This document shows positions 17,779-26,633 of a stretch of 64,000 bases of DNA, in pieces. The number at the start of each line of letters is the position of its first letter. Position 1 is the first letter of the stretch. This DNA comes from Leuconostoc gasicomitatum LMG 18811 (GTDB lineage: Bacteria; Bacillota; Bacilli; Lactobacillales; Lactobacillaceae), in contig NC_014319.1 of the NCBI RefSeq assembly GCF_000196855.1, positions 1,550,001 through 1,614,000 on the forward strand, given 5' to 3'. A model generated the notes under the pieces. The model did no database searches. It saw nothing but the letters and a program-made list of their open reading frames with translations, and was not told where the DNA came from. A program made the translations under genes and the position numbers.

Positions 17779-19359
17779 TTACTTAACATTATTATCTTCT
17801 GATATTTTCTTTTGATCGGAATCAATTGACTCAACCTGCCATGCTTTATTGCGTTTGTCATAAACCATATGTGCAGTTAGTTCAAACGTTTGCGTTAAAT
17901 CACCATATGAGTCGTTATCCTCATCAGTCGTATAGCGAAAATCAGTTTTTACTTGATAAACAGCATCTGCTGTTGTCAAACTTGTTTGTTTAACTGACTT
18001 AACATTTGGTGATTTAAACGAAACAGACTCTGCATTACGTTTGGCATCATGAAGATTGTGACGTATCATTTTTTTATAGTCTTGGTAAGCATTGTTATTA
18101 GCACCATTTTTAAACATAGCCAAGTTATCTGGATCCTGTTCTTGTGAAGCATATGACCCCAAAGCATCATACATTGAAGAAATTGTACTGTTGGCATCAT
18201 CTTCTGTCAATAAATCATCTGCATTTAAATTGATACTTTCGCCATCATATAAATCCTTCAAACTTGTTTTACTTGTTCTAATGGTTTGGTCTCCAAAATT
18301 AGCTTGTACATAGGCTTTGGCACCTTTACTAACTGGCATATTTTTCACTGACAACAAGCCATCTTTTAGTGTGCCAACCTTTGTCTCGCCAATGTACAAA
18401 TCACCTGAACTTAAATTTGAATTGACATCAAAACTAATCATTTCAATTGCCAAGTTAACATCTGTTGAACTATCAATTTTCCTTTCGTCACTGGTTGCGA
18501 CATCTTGACCACTGATTTTACCAGTCGCATTAAATTGATATAATCCGCTAACTTGGTGCTTAAATGCCTTAGAATAACGATTAGAATTTGATTTTCCAAT
18601 CGTTGTGCCATTCATTTTGAGCGTCATGCCTTTATTATTCGTTGACACATTAAAATCAACTGGCTTGACAGTTAATTGATATTTAGGGAAGACTAGGAAA
18701 GCATTCCCCGTACGTTTGAAAATAAAACCATCATCATTTTGTCCTGATAACATGAGGTTATAAATGTCTTTTTCTCGTTGATTGGACCATTTAGCACTGG
18801 CTATATTGTTAACAAAAGGAGATAAGGCGTCTTGATCGATTTTCTTCTTTGTATCTGACCAGACAAAATTCTTTGCGTATTGTGCTGCACTTTCAGACTT
18901 TAGCACTTTCAAAGTACGTTGCGCCGTTGCTGCTTTAGCATAATACTTAGTTCCCCAAGTCACCAAGGCAATTCCAATAGCAATAACCACTACACCAGTT
19001 GTTATTGCTATTTTTTTACCTTGAGACATTTTTTGTCTTGGGACTCTAGGAACAGGATTTGGTTCATTTTCGGTCTGCTTTATTGCTAATGGTGTGACAC
19101 TGTTAAAGCCAGCACTTTTAGCTTGACGAACCTCTTCGAGGTTAGGTAAGCGACCATTAACTAATTCAAACTTATCACGCCATTTTTCCGCCAACGTGAT
19201 TACAGGTTTTGCTGTTACTCGTTCTTCTTCACTCTGGTTAAATACTGAACTGCCTACCAAGACGAATCCATTCTTACTAGCTTCAGTAACTTCTTCTATT
19301 GTCGGGTTACGGTGATTTTTTGCTTTGAAATCAGCTAACCATTCTTTTTTCTGATCCAT
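17779..19359 (-). CDS. TcaA-like membrane protein with doubled N-terminal motif
   Basis: 526 residues. Two copies of a short motif open the protein: KKEWLADFKAKNHRNPTIEE at residue 4 and AEKWRDKFELVNGRLPNLEE near 58, each followed by V, A and GF. A membrane helix at about 122-140 follows, then a large outside part with repeated beta-rich segments, as in TcaA/YvbJ-type proteins linked to cell wall antibiotics in other Firmicutes. The N-terminus should be cytoplasmic. The same motif opens the neighbouring gene. Function is inferred from family resemblance and position. Confidence 0.7.
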   Translation of the reverse strand: MDQKKEWLADFKAKNHRNPTIEEVTEASKNGFVLVGSSVFNQSEEERVTAKPVITLAEKWRDKFELVNGRLPNLEEVRQAKSAGFNSVTPLAIKQTENEPNPVPRVPRQKMSQGKKIAITTGVVVIAIGIALVTWGTKYYAKAATAQRTLKVLKSESAAQYAKNFVWSDTKKKIDQDALSPFVNNIASAKWSNQREKDIYNLMLSGQNDDGFIFKRTGNAFLVFPKYQLTVKPVDFNVSTNNKGMTLKMNGTTIGKSNSNRYSKAFKHQVSGLYQFNATGKISGQDVATSDERKIDSSTDVNLAIEMISFDVNSNLSSGDLYIGETKVGTLKDGLLSVKNMPVSKGAKAYVQANFGDQTIRTSKTSLKDLYDGESINLNADDLLTEDDANSTISSMYDALGSYASQEQDPDNLAMFKNGANNNAYQDYKKMIRHNLHDAKRNAESVSFKSPNVKSVKQTSLTTADAVYQVKTDFRYTTDEDNDSYGDLTQTFELTAHMVYDKRNKAWQVESIDSDQKKISEDNNVK

Positions 19360-19369
19360 AATATACGCC

Positions 19370-20245
19370 TCACCAATTTCCTAAGGATTGCGTTAGATTT
19401 TGAAGTAGTGGCACGACAACAACACGTAATTCAATGAAAATCATAACGACACTTATAAACCACTGGAGCAAAAGTACCCATGCGGCATCAAACTTTCCTT
19501 GATTCAAATGCACTTCTGAGATTAAAAACTGTTGCGCTGCAACTAGTAAGGCCGCCCCAAAAATCAAAATAAAGCCAATGACAGTAAAAGAAGTAAAAAA
19601 AGTATTAAAAATCGCGGATACGTTTTCCAACGATGAAGCTGATATAGAAGGAATTGGCACAACAAATGATAATATAGCACCAATAATATTAATCAAAGAT
19701 AATGGTGCAAACCACTTTAAATACTTACATACCATTTGATTCATAGTAAAGTAGCGACGGTTAAGCAACAGCAAACCAGGTAATGCTGCTAGATAAAATA
19801 CGGCAAAAATGATAGCAACGTAGAAAAATAGTTGCCAATTTAAAACACTTAACTGACTACGAATCTTGGTCAAATCTGTGCCATACGACGAATAACTATT
19901 TAGTGCAGCATTCATACCACGACGAATAACGTTTGAAAATGAAAATGCTCCAGTTAATGATGCGATAGCAAACGATACCCACAGAAATATATTACCAGAT
20001 ACATCATTTAACCGACTTGGCTGTGCAATAATTGGCTTAACCCAAGTCCAATAATTTCCAGCGTGTTGCTTGGCATTTGTGTAGACACGATTAGCATCTT
20101 CGGTAATAGCTACCTTAGATGTGTTATGTTCTTGTTTCTCTAATGTCACTTCTCCATTTTCAATTGCTGCCAATACCTCATCTGCTGTTGGTTGACGATC
20201 ATTGATTAGTGCAAAATATTCTTGCCACTCTTTCTTTGTAGCCAT
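19370..20245 (-). CDS. Multi-pass membrane protein sharing the N-terminal motif (DUF6574-like)
   Basis: 291 residues. Starts with KKEWQEYFALINDRQPTADE then VLAAIENGE, the same motif found twice in the next gene. Five or so hydrophobic segments follow (about 87-105, 137-160, 180-200, 222-245, 255-280). AGGGAGAG ribosome site. First gene of the second leftward envelope operon, 10 nt from the TcaA-like gene. No enzymatic motif seen. Confidence 0.7.
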   Translation of the reverse strand: MATKKEWQEYFALINDRQPTADEVLAAIENGEVTLEKQEHNTSKVAITEDANRVYTNAKQHAGNYWTWVKPIIAQPSRLNDVSGNIFLWVSFAIASLTGAFSFSNVIRRGMNAALNSYSSYGTDLTKIRSQLSVLNWQLFFYVAIIFAVFYLAALPGLLLLNRRYFTMNQMVCKYLKWFAPLSLINIIGAILSFVVPIPSISASSLENVSAIFNTFFTSFTVIGFILIFGAALLVAAQQFLISEVHLNQGKFDAAWVLLLQWFISVVMIFIELRVVVVPLLQNLTQSLGNW

Positions 20246-20294
20246 GCATACTCTCCCTATTATATTTTTTCAGTAAAAATCCACTAATTTAAAA

Positions 20295-20342
20295 ATTATA
20301 ATATAAAAACAGTCTTTTTACTTAAATGTCCCTATGTCGGGG
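20295..20342 (-). promoter_or_regulatory. Promoter of the second envelope operon with GTCCC-N4-TCGGGG element
   Basis: On the plus strand GTCCCTATGTCGGGG lies at 20328-20342 and ATTATA (minus-strand TATAAT) at 20295-20300, separated by exactly 27 nt. The minus strand has no good -35 box, so an activator is plausible. The same element at the same distance precedes the other envelope operon (24411-24458). Confidence 0.65.
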
Positions 20343-20362
20343 TACTTTTGATTAATAATTAA

Positions 20363-20397
20363 AAAGGACTTCAAAAATGCATATTTTGAAGTCCTTT
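20363..20397 (-). terminator. Terminator after the surface-protein gene
   Basis: AAAGGACTTCAAAA and TTTTGAAGTCCTTT form a 14-bp stem followed on the minus strand by TTTTTAATTATT. It closes the upstream three-gene operon and isolates it from the next promoter. Confidence 0.9.
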
Positions 20398-20412
20398 GTT
20401 AATTTTTTTATA

Positions 20413-23172
20413 TTATGCATTAAACCGTTTATTTCTCAAATGTTTTGGTACATACAGCGACATACCTAGTAAACTAAATAAACTGATTAATAGTGCTTGA
20501 TTGTTATGTTGCTGATTCTTTGCAGTTTGTGGCAGTAAACTAGCCTGTGTAGTAATGACTGGGTTAACTTGTTTTACTGGTACAAGTGTATTAATCTTGG
20601 GATGAAATGTAACATTCGTATATTGATTTTCAAATGACACACGATTCAATGCCTGTGTATTCGCATCATAAATGAAGTTATCATCGTGAGATGAGACGTT
20701 AGTCTTTTGAGATGTTGCATTACTATTAGAATTAGTAACGTGAGAGCTGTTTTTAGCTGTTTGAGATGAGTCCGTCCCTGTTGGTGTGTTATGACCAGTT
20801 TGATGACTTGGGGCTGAAGGCTTACCTGTATTGCCAGAATTAGGCTTTGAATGGTCTGGTGTTGATGGCTTAGCGTTGGCTGGGTTAATGGCATTTAAGT
20901 AAGCTTGACTGTCAGCTTGAGCCTTGGCATAGCTTTTAACGTTTGACGTCTTCAAATTGGCTAAAGCTTTGGCATTGGCTGAAACTAATTGGTTGTAAGC
21001 GTCAGTATTTTGAATCTCTAGTTGCTTGAGATTCTTGGCACCTTGGGCAGTCTTTGTTGCTAAATCAGCATCTAATTGCGCCTTTAAGTTTGCTAAAGCT
21101 GTATCCAAGTTTGTTGCAAAAGTTTTTGCATCTTGTGCCTGTTGTGCCTCAAAAGTAGCTAATTCAGTTGCTTGAACTTTGTCAAAGGCTGCCTTTTCAG
21201 TAGCTTTCTTATTCGCTAATTCTTCAGGTGACATATCCTTGATGCTTGAAATCTTGGCATCGTAGTTGTCTTTCAAATTAGCTAAGGTTTCAGCTAATTT
21301 TGTTGCGTTGGTATCATGCTTTGCTGTGGCGTCAGCCTTGATTTGAGCAATGGTATTCCCATAAATGGTTGCATTTTGAGAAATAGTTTTATCATGAGTT
21401 GATTTGATTTGAACAATAGCATCAGCAAAAGCTTGATTAATGCTGTCAATCGCTTTTTGATTCTTTGATTGTAAGTTTGATAATTGGGTTGCATTGTCAA
21501 ACTTAACTTGGCTCAAGTTAGCTTGAGCGTCGGCTAGGGCTTGTTTGTTAGCCTGTGTATTACCGCCACGAGCAGCTTCAATTGTTTGTGTTGAAGTCGT
21601 TGCCATATCTGTTAATGGACCGGCATTGCCTGTCATGGATGCATTTTGGAAAATAACGACATATGGCCAATCACCAGTATTATCTTTTTGCATAGCAAAG
21701 CCCATGATTTGGTCATCCATCATGAAGTTCTGTAAATGACCGTTGCCGTGAGCGCCATCTTGATAAATCATAGCTGTAATGACATTCAAGATATTAACTT
21801 TGGCTGATAACATTGTTAAGTCTGAGAATGCAGATACGCCAATATTTTCTCCGGCAAACCATAATCCTTGAGCAGCATAGGCATTATCTGTTTTTGTTGT
21901 AACGTCACTACCTAAATAGGCAGTATGCTTGAAGCCAGCATTGGCTTCTTCACGAGCCTTGGCTGAAGCAATAACGGCTTTTTGGTTTTGTTCGGTCCAA
22001 CGAACAGGAGGCATACCATGAGTAGTACGATATGAATTAACAAGAGTGACTGCATAATCAGCTAATTCAGTTTGTTGGGCATCTGTTGGTGCTCCCTTGA
22101 TTTGAGCAGTGTTGTCATTTTCACCAAAATAATTATAGTAATCATAGTATCCAGCATCGTTAACATGACTGGCTGGAATCTTTGGGTCAGAAATTGAGGT
22201 TGGTAAATTGCCGACACTATTAATACTAGATGGTGCTTGAGAATTGTCTCGGTCATAGTTAGTATCATATGGATTGGCCGGAGTTGCAGCCTTGGCTGAT
22301 GATTTATTAACATTAGCTTGTGCTGTATCAACATTCTTTTGAGCAGAAGCTTCTGTTGAAGCATTAGCTTGTTTTTGAGCTGATTCAGTCTTTGTATTGT
22401 CAGCTGTTTGTTTGGTAGAAGCTGAAGTTTGTTGTGTCTTAGCATCAGTTGTGCTTTGAGCCTGAATAGCATCGACAGTTTGATTGGCTGTTGTTTGGTC
22501 AGTCGTAGCCTTATCCGTTGCTTTTTGAGCATCCGAATCAATGGCTTTGTCTGCTGTGGCCGCATCATCTTGTGTTGCTTTGGTATCAGAATTATATTGA
22601 TTTGTCGCAGTATCACGTTGTGCTTGGGCAGAACCAGATTCTTGAGCTTGTTGATTGGCGAAATCAGTTGCTGCTTGCTGTTGCTTGGCAACTTCAGCAT
22701 CGTGAGCGACTTGAGTCGCTTGTGCTTGTTGTGCCTTGGCTGATTCATCAGCAGCTTGTTGGTCAGCTAACTTTTGAGCTGCAGCTTGCGCATCAGCTTG
22801 GTCTTTTGCAACTTGAGCAGCTTGAGCGTCAGCTAAAGCCTTGGCATTTGCTTGTTCAGTAGCAGCCTGTGCATCCGCATTAGCTTGAGCCTTGGCTTGT
22901 TCATCAGCTTTTTGTTGTGCTTGTAAATCAGCTAATTTTTGAGTTTCAGAATCCTTGGCCTTGTCAAAATCTGATTTTGGCGCTGTAACACCAGATTGAG
23001 ATACAACGTCCGGTTGCTGATTGTCCTTAATTTCATCGGCACTAGCATTGATAGTAACTGATGAAATTGTTGCCGTAACTATTGTTGCTGTTGTTAAAGC
23101 AACTATCTGCTTATGTGATTTAACAGCATATCGCTCACTACGCGTTGTTGCACCATTATTATATTGACTCAT
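20413..23172 (-). CDS. LPQTA-anchored SEC10/PgrA-like surface protein with CAP domain
   Basis: 919 residues. Signal peptide (about 1-45: basic SHKQIVALTTATIVTATISS, cut after NASA). Residues about 60-300 are Ala/Gln/Asp-rich, probably coiled coil. A CAP/SCP-like domain at about 350-520 carries LVNSYRTTHGMPPVRW, HTAYLG and GENIGVSAF, as in SEC10/PgrA surface exclusion proteins. A second coiled coil at about 545-745 and a Ser/Thr/Asn-rich wall-spanning part follow. The C-terminus has sortase motif LPQTA at 880-884, a hydrophobic segment and a basic tail. The P1' residue is Ala rather than Gly. Likely role in adhesion or cell-cell contact; inferred. Confidence 0.85.
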   Translation of the reverse strand: MSQYNNGATTRSERYAVKSHKQIVALTTATIVTATISSVTINASADEIKDNQQPDVVSQSGVTAPKSDFDKAKDSETQKLADLQAQQKADEQAKAQANADAQAATEQANAKALADAQAAQVAKDQADAQAAAQKLADQQAADESAKAQQAQATQVAHDAEVAKQQQAATDFANQQAQESGSAQAQRDTATNQYNSDTKATQDDAATADKAIDSDAQKATDKATTDQTTANQTVDAIQAQSTTDAKTQQTSASTKQTADNTKTESAQKQANASTEASAQKNVDTAQANVNKSSAKAATPANPYDTNYDRDNSQAPSSINSVGNLPTSISDPKIPASHVNDAGYYDYYNYFGENDNTAQIKGAPTDAQQTELADYAVTLVNSYRTTHGMPPVRWTEQNQKAVIASAKAREEANAGFKHTAYLGSDVTTKTDNAYAAQGLWFAGENIGVSAFSDLTMLSAKVNILNVITAMIYQDGAHGNGHLQNFMMDDQIMGFAMQKDNTGDWPYVVIFQNASMTGNAGPLTDMATTSTQTIEAARGGNTQANKQALADAQANLSQVKFDNATQLSNLQSKNQKAIDSINQAFADAIVQIKSTHDKTISQNATIYGNTIAQIKADATAKHDTNATKLAETLANLKDNYDAKISSIKDMSPEELANKKATEKAAFDKVQATELATFEAQQAQDAKTFATNLDTALANLKAQLDADLATKTAQGAKNLKQLEIQNTDAYNQLVSANAKALANLKTSNVKSYAKAQADSQAYLNAINPANAKPSTPDHSKPNSGNTGKPSAPSHQTGHNTPTGTDSSQTAKNSSHVTNSNSNATSQKTNVSSHDDNFIYDANTQALNRVSFENQYTNVTFHPKINTLVPVKQVNPVITTQASLLPQTAKNQQHNNQALLISLFSLLGMSLYVPKHLRNKRFNA

Positions 23173-23234
23173 TTAAATACTCTCCCTGTAGTATGTTACT
23201 TTTAGATATAACCATTCTTAAATCTCTAAATGTG

Positions 23235-23582
23235 CTACCTTGCTTTAGTAATACTTGACTGAACACCAATACTCTTTAAATATTTAACAACTTCTCTTGC
23301 TGTGTCATTATCCAATTCTTTAATATACACAACAGGTGTAGCTGTCACATACTTTAATGTTTGATCCTTCGTCATATTAAATAATTCACTAGAGACACTG
23401 ACTAATTCTTCTTCAGATGTTTCTGGTACATATTCCAATTTGACACCAAATATATTCTGTGCATTCTCACGCTTTTTAATCTGATTAATTCTAATTAAAT
23501 CACGAGCAAAACCGCTAGAATCAGCTAAATTTTGAATTGTTTGATGCTTAACATAATTACCAAAAAACTTAAATATTCCCAT
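23235..23582 (-). CDS. Small protein of unknown function
   Basis: 115 residues, no signal peptide or membrane segment. The C-terminal third (PVVYIKELDNDTAREVVKYL onward, then GVQSS) looks like the alpha/beta fold at the end of ribosomal L7/L12-like proteins, a weak resemblance. Sits between the coiled-coil membrane gene and the surface protein in the first envelope operon. Confidence 0.6.
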   Translation of the reverse strand: MGIFKFFGNYVKHQTIQNLADSSGFARDLIRINQIKKRENAQNIFGVKLEYVPETSEEELVSVSSELFNMTKDQTLKYVTATPVVYIKELDNDTAREVVKYLKSIGVQSSITKAR

Positions 23583-23596
23583 TGATATACGACCTT

Positions 23597-24328
23597 TTAT
23601 CGATTTTTAATTGCATTAATATCACTGCCAATGGATGTAGTAGTTTTATTAATATTGTCAATTTGTGCAATTTGCGTAGCAATCATCGCATTTTGCGCTC
23701 CAATAGAGGTAGTTACTCTATTAAGTAAAATATTATTTTGCTCAGCATTCATCATTTGTTGCTTTTGATTATTAATGATTTCTTGTTGATTCTGTTCTTG
23801 GCGGAATCTATGTATTTCCGTATCATATTTGTTAATAGCTTCTTTCCAATTATCAGCTCGGCCACTATTTAGAATGTTATATAAAGCTGCTACAGCATAT
23901 ATATCTTTCATTTCAGGTAATAAAAAATCAAGACTGTCTATAAATGCATCACTTGATTGATAAATTTCTAATTCATTTTTCGCTTTAGATGCCAATTGAC
24001 GATACTGTGCTACCTTCTCTTTAGCCAATGCTTTATCTTTTTTACCTGAACTATAATTGTAGGCATAATACGCCGCAAACCCACCACTGATAATACCCAC
24101 GCCAATACCTAAAACAGAATATACTATGACATGAACTATCAAAAAGGCAGCAGCAGGTATTCCCCATTTCAAAACACCTTGAAATCCAACCGGCTTATTT
24201 AGCGTTTGATGCACACGACGATTAATTGTTGCTATTTGATCTTCTCGTTCTTTTTTATCCGACAACACTTGATAAGCTTGTGCTAGTAAGCCCATCAAAT
24301 CAGTTTTAGAAAGTTCTGAATATTCCAT
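23597..24328 (-). CDS. Two-helix membrane protein with coiled coils, unknown function
   Basis: 243 residues from ATG 24328, chosen because GGAG is 9 nt upstream. A soluble helical N-terminus, two membrane helices at about 55-90 (GIPAAAFLIVHVIVYSVLGI...GFAAYYAY), then a long helical part with Gln/Asn-rich coiled coil and the near-repeat TTSIGAQNA/TTSIGSDIN near the end. First gene of the first leftward envelope operon. Not recognised. Confidence 0.65.
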   Translation of the reverse strand: MEYSELSKTDLMGLLAQAYQVLSDKKEREDQIATINRRVHQTLNKPVGFQGVLKWGIPAAAFLIVHVIVYSVLGIGVGIISGGFAAYYAYNYSSGKKDKALAKEKVAQYRQLASKAKNELEIYQSSDAFIDSLDFLLPEMKDIYAVAALYNILNSGRADNWKEAINKYDTEIHRFRQEQNQQEIINNQKQQMMNAEQNNILLNRVTTSIGAQNAMIATQIAQIDNINKTTTSIGSDINAIKNR

Positions 24329-24410
24329 AGGATATTTCTCCATTATTATAGTTTTGCTAGTCAAATTCTCTTACTCTAAAAATAATCAAGTAGAATAAGA
24401 TACCTTTGTC

Positions 24411-24458
24411 ATTATATTATTTAAATCGCGTTCATTCACAAAAGTCCCAAATTCGGGG
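24411..24458 (-). promoter_or_regulatory. Promoter of the first envelope operon with GTCCC-N4-TCGGGG element
   Basis: Plus strand GTCCCAAATTCGGGG at 24444-24458; minus-strand -10 TATAAT at 24411-24416; spacing exactly 27 nt, as at 20295-20342. The element lies between this promoter and the divergent Rgg-like gene, so one site could serve both directions. Confidence 0.65.
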
Positions 24459-24466
24459 CTTTTTTT
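24442..24466 (+). terminator. Orphan rightward terminator-like hairpin
   Basis: AAGTCCC-AAATTC-GGGGCTT with seven T's following forms a 7-bp stem and U-run in the rightward direction. No rightward gene precedes it. It coincides with the shared regulatory element and lies 59 nt upstream of the Rgg-like start codon, so it may be an attenuator of a leader RNA or only the regulator site. Confidence 0.45.
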
Positions 24467-24524
24467 CTAACACAATATACTAAAATGAATATTAAATATA
24501 TCATTAAAAACTAGGGATTAGTAA

Positions 24525-25612
24525 ATGACCAAATCAAATCAAGCCAAGCCAAGCCAAGCCAAGCCAAGCCAAGCCAAGCCAAGCCAAGCCAAGCCAAGCC
24601 AAGCCAAGCCAAGCCAAGCCAAGCCAAGCCAAGCCAAGCCAAGCCAATTGGATACCATTTAAATGAAATACGCAAGAACAAGGGGATTAAATTATCATTA
24701 CTTTTAGATTACATAAATACTTCTAATTCATCTTGGTATCGATATGTTAAGGGAGAAACGGACATTACAACGTTGCAGTTTCTTCATACAGTGCGTTACT
24801 TACGTACAACATTTTCTGAAGTTTCTCACATGAAAAGTATGGCGGATGATCATCTAAAGCTTTACGATACCCCATCATATTTGCCTGCCAAAATTAATTA
24901 TCAAATACCTCTGCGCGAGTTCTATATAACGTATAATATTGAACGCCTAAAAATGGCTGTCAAACTCTATCGCCTAACATCGTCTTCATCATTTAATAAC
25001 GATTTACCATTGGATTTAAAAAAAGCCCTCAAAAGTGTGCTACTTGAGGGTGAGTATGGCTTAGAAGAAATTAATTTACTAGTACTATTAAAGTTAGAAT
25101 TTAATAATGTCCTATTTCACGAATATGAATTCATTAATATTTTGCACAATCCCATCGCTACAATCAAGCGCAGTATTGATATCACAACATCAATTGGTGA
25201 TTTATCTGCCGCGCAACAAAATGTCATTTTCTTTAACCAATCACTTGGCTTACGTTTTGCTTTTAGCGCCTTGACCAGTATTACTTCAGAACATAAAGCA
25301 TCACAATATGCACCTCTATTATTTCAAGTGATTCAACTCAATGATCAAGTAGAATATCCATCATGGTCTCTATATAATTTTGCTTCGAAAAAACTCCTTG
25401 CGATTAGTGAACTCTATCTACTTGATAAACCAACCTATTCATCTGAAATTAATGCTTTTCGGCAAGCGCTCATAACACTTTATCCTAGCAAAACACATGC
25501 CGACTTGGAGAGTGTAAATTATGATCTATTGAAAAATAATATTTTTGAAACGACCGTTTCTACCGAAATGAAAAAAGCTTATCAACAGTATGTTGATAAG
25601 CTTGAAAATTAA
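24525..25612 (+). CDS. Phase-variable Rgg/GadR/MutR-type regulator, out of frame at 21 repeats
   Basis: ATG 24525 has AGGG 8 nt upstream and reads MTKSNQA followed by KPSQA units encoded by the AAGCC tract. In this sequence it runs out of frame and stops at TAA 24660-24662 (45 residues). The frame that continues after the tract reads an Rgg-like helix-turn-helix (HLNEIRKNKGIKLS, then SSWYRYVKGETDI) and a helical C-terminal domain to 25612. That frame has no start codon between a TAG at 24512 and the tract. Losing one 5-bp unit gives a 360-residue protein. A TTG at 24773 would give a 279-residue form without the DNA-binding helices. Rgg proteins usually bind short peptides; no peptide gene was found. 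Confidence 0.85.
24540..24647 (+). repeat. (AAGCC)21 pentanucleotide tandem repeat
   Basis: Twenty-one perfect AAGCC units at 24541-24645, with period 5 extending from 24540 to 24647. The tract starts 16 bases after the A of ATG 24525. Its G+C is much above the surrounding DNA. Five-base units shift the reading frame with each gain or loss; three units encode KPSQA. Perfect homogeneity suggests active slippage. Confidence 0.98.
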
Positions 25613-25625
25613 TTTTAGTTTTTAA

Positions 25626-26633
25626 TTAGCTTAGATGACCATTTTTTATAATCATAGAACTAGAATGACCTGGGCCACCACGTTTAGAATCAAATAAATT
25701 AACTGCGGCATTAATAGCAGTTGGTGCTTCTCCTAAGCCAACTGCTATTAAATCTGCTTTCCCAATGTAGTGACTCGCATCCCCAATTGCAAATACACCA
25801 TCAATACTCGTTTGCAGTTGCTGATTGACTGCAAAAACCTGATTATCTTGTACTGGTTTAATGTCCCAAGACGCAACGGTTTGGTTCTTTGATATGAAAC
25901 CATAATTAATAATTAAATCATCAACAGAAATGACAGTTTCATCATACGGATCCTTAACCGGCGCCAAAGTAACAGCCAATTTACCATTCTTTTGTTTATT
26001 AATTGCCACAATTTTTTTTGGTGTTTCCTTAATAACTGTACTGCTATTTAATGCGTTAACGCTTTGCTCCATCGCTCTAAACGTGTCCCGTCGATGAATA
26101 ATTCGAGTTGATGCTGTCACGTCGTTCAACATCGTGGCCATATCAACAGCCGAATCACCACCACCAGCTATAGCAACATCATGATGCATAAAGTCTTGCT
26201 TGTTGGTCACAAAATAATGAACCCCCTGACCGACAAGTGAATCAGCACCATCTACTTGTATTTTGCGTGGTTCAAAAGATCCTTTCCCAGTTGTAAAAAT
26301 CACCGTTTTAGCTTGAAAAGACGTACCATTGTCCGTCGTAATTGTGAATAACTCATTTTGTTTTTGCACGTTAGTCACAGTTGTATTCGTTTTAATCTCG
26401 ACTGGAAATAACTGCAATTGTTGATATAATGAATCAATTAATTCTGAACCCTTAATACCCACAAATCCTGCAACATCTAGGATTACCTTTTCAGGATACA
26501 AGGCAGTCACTTGACCACCTAATGTGGGCAAACTTTCCACTAACACAGCTTTTGTATCACGTAGACCAGCATAAAAGGCAGCAAACATGCCTACCGGTCC
26601 GCCACCAATAATGGCTATATCATATAATTCCAT
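25626..26633 (-). CDS. Ferredoxin/flavodoxin-NADP reductase, YumC type
   Basis: Thioredoxin-reductase-like flavoprotein of 335 residues without the CxxC redox pair. FAD loop GGGPVGMFAAFYAG near 10-23, NADP loop AGGGDSAVDMA near 155, and the FAD-contacting DGVFAIGDASHY near 278. The family moves electrons between NADPH and ferredoxin or flavodoxin. The ATG has no good ribosome site within 20 nt; GAGGA lies about 25 nt upstream, after which an in-frame TGA follows. Ends 13 nt from the convergent regulator gene. Confidence 0.88.
   Translation of the reverse strand: MELYDIAIIGGGPVGMFAAFYAGLRDTKAVLVESLPTLGGQVTALYPEKVILDVAGFVGIKGSELIDSLYQQLQLFPVEIKTNTTVTNVQKQNELFTITTDNGTSFQAKTVIFTTGKGSFEPRKIQVDGADSLVGQGVHYFVTNKQDFMHHDVAIAGGGDSAVDMATMLNDVTASTRIIHRRDTFRAMEQSVNALNSSTVIKETPKKIVAINKQKNGKLAVTLAPVKDPYDETVISVDDLIINYGFISKNQTVASWDIKPVQDNQVFAVNQQLQTSIDGVFAIGDASHYIGKADLIAVGLGEAPTAINAAVNLFDSKRGGPGHSSSMIIKNGHLS

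Noticed and set aside
22062-22862. Long open frames opposite to and overlapping the surface protein gene
   Set aside because: They arise from the Ala/Gln-rich biased codons of the coiled-coil region; no ribosome sites and low-complexity products.
24541-24645. Possible CRISPR-like repeat array
   Set aside because: Unit is 5 bp with no spacers; a simple tandem repeat.
24773-25612. Taking TTG 24773 as the true start of the regulator
   Set aside because: It would cut off the clear HTH encoded in the same frame immediately upstream; a ribosome site at proper distance is absent.
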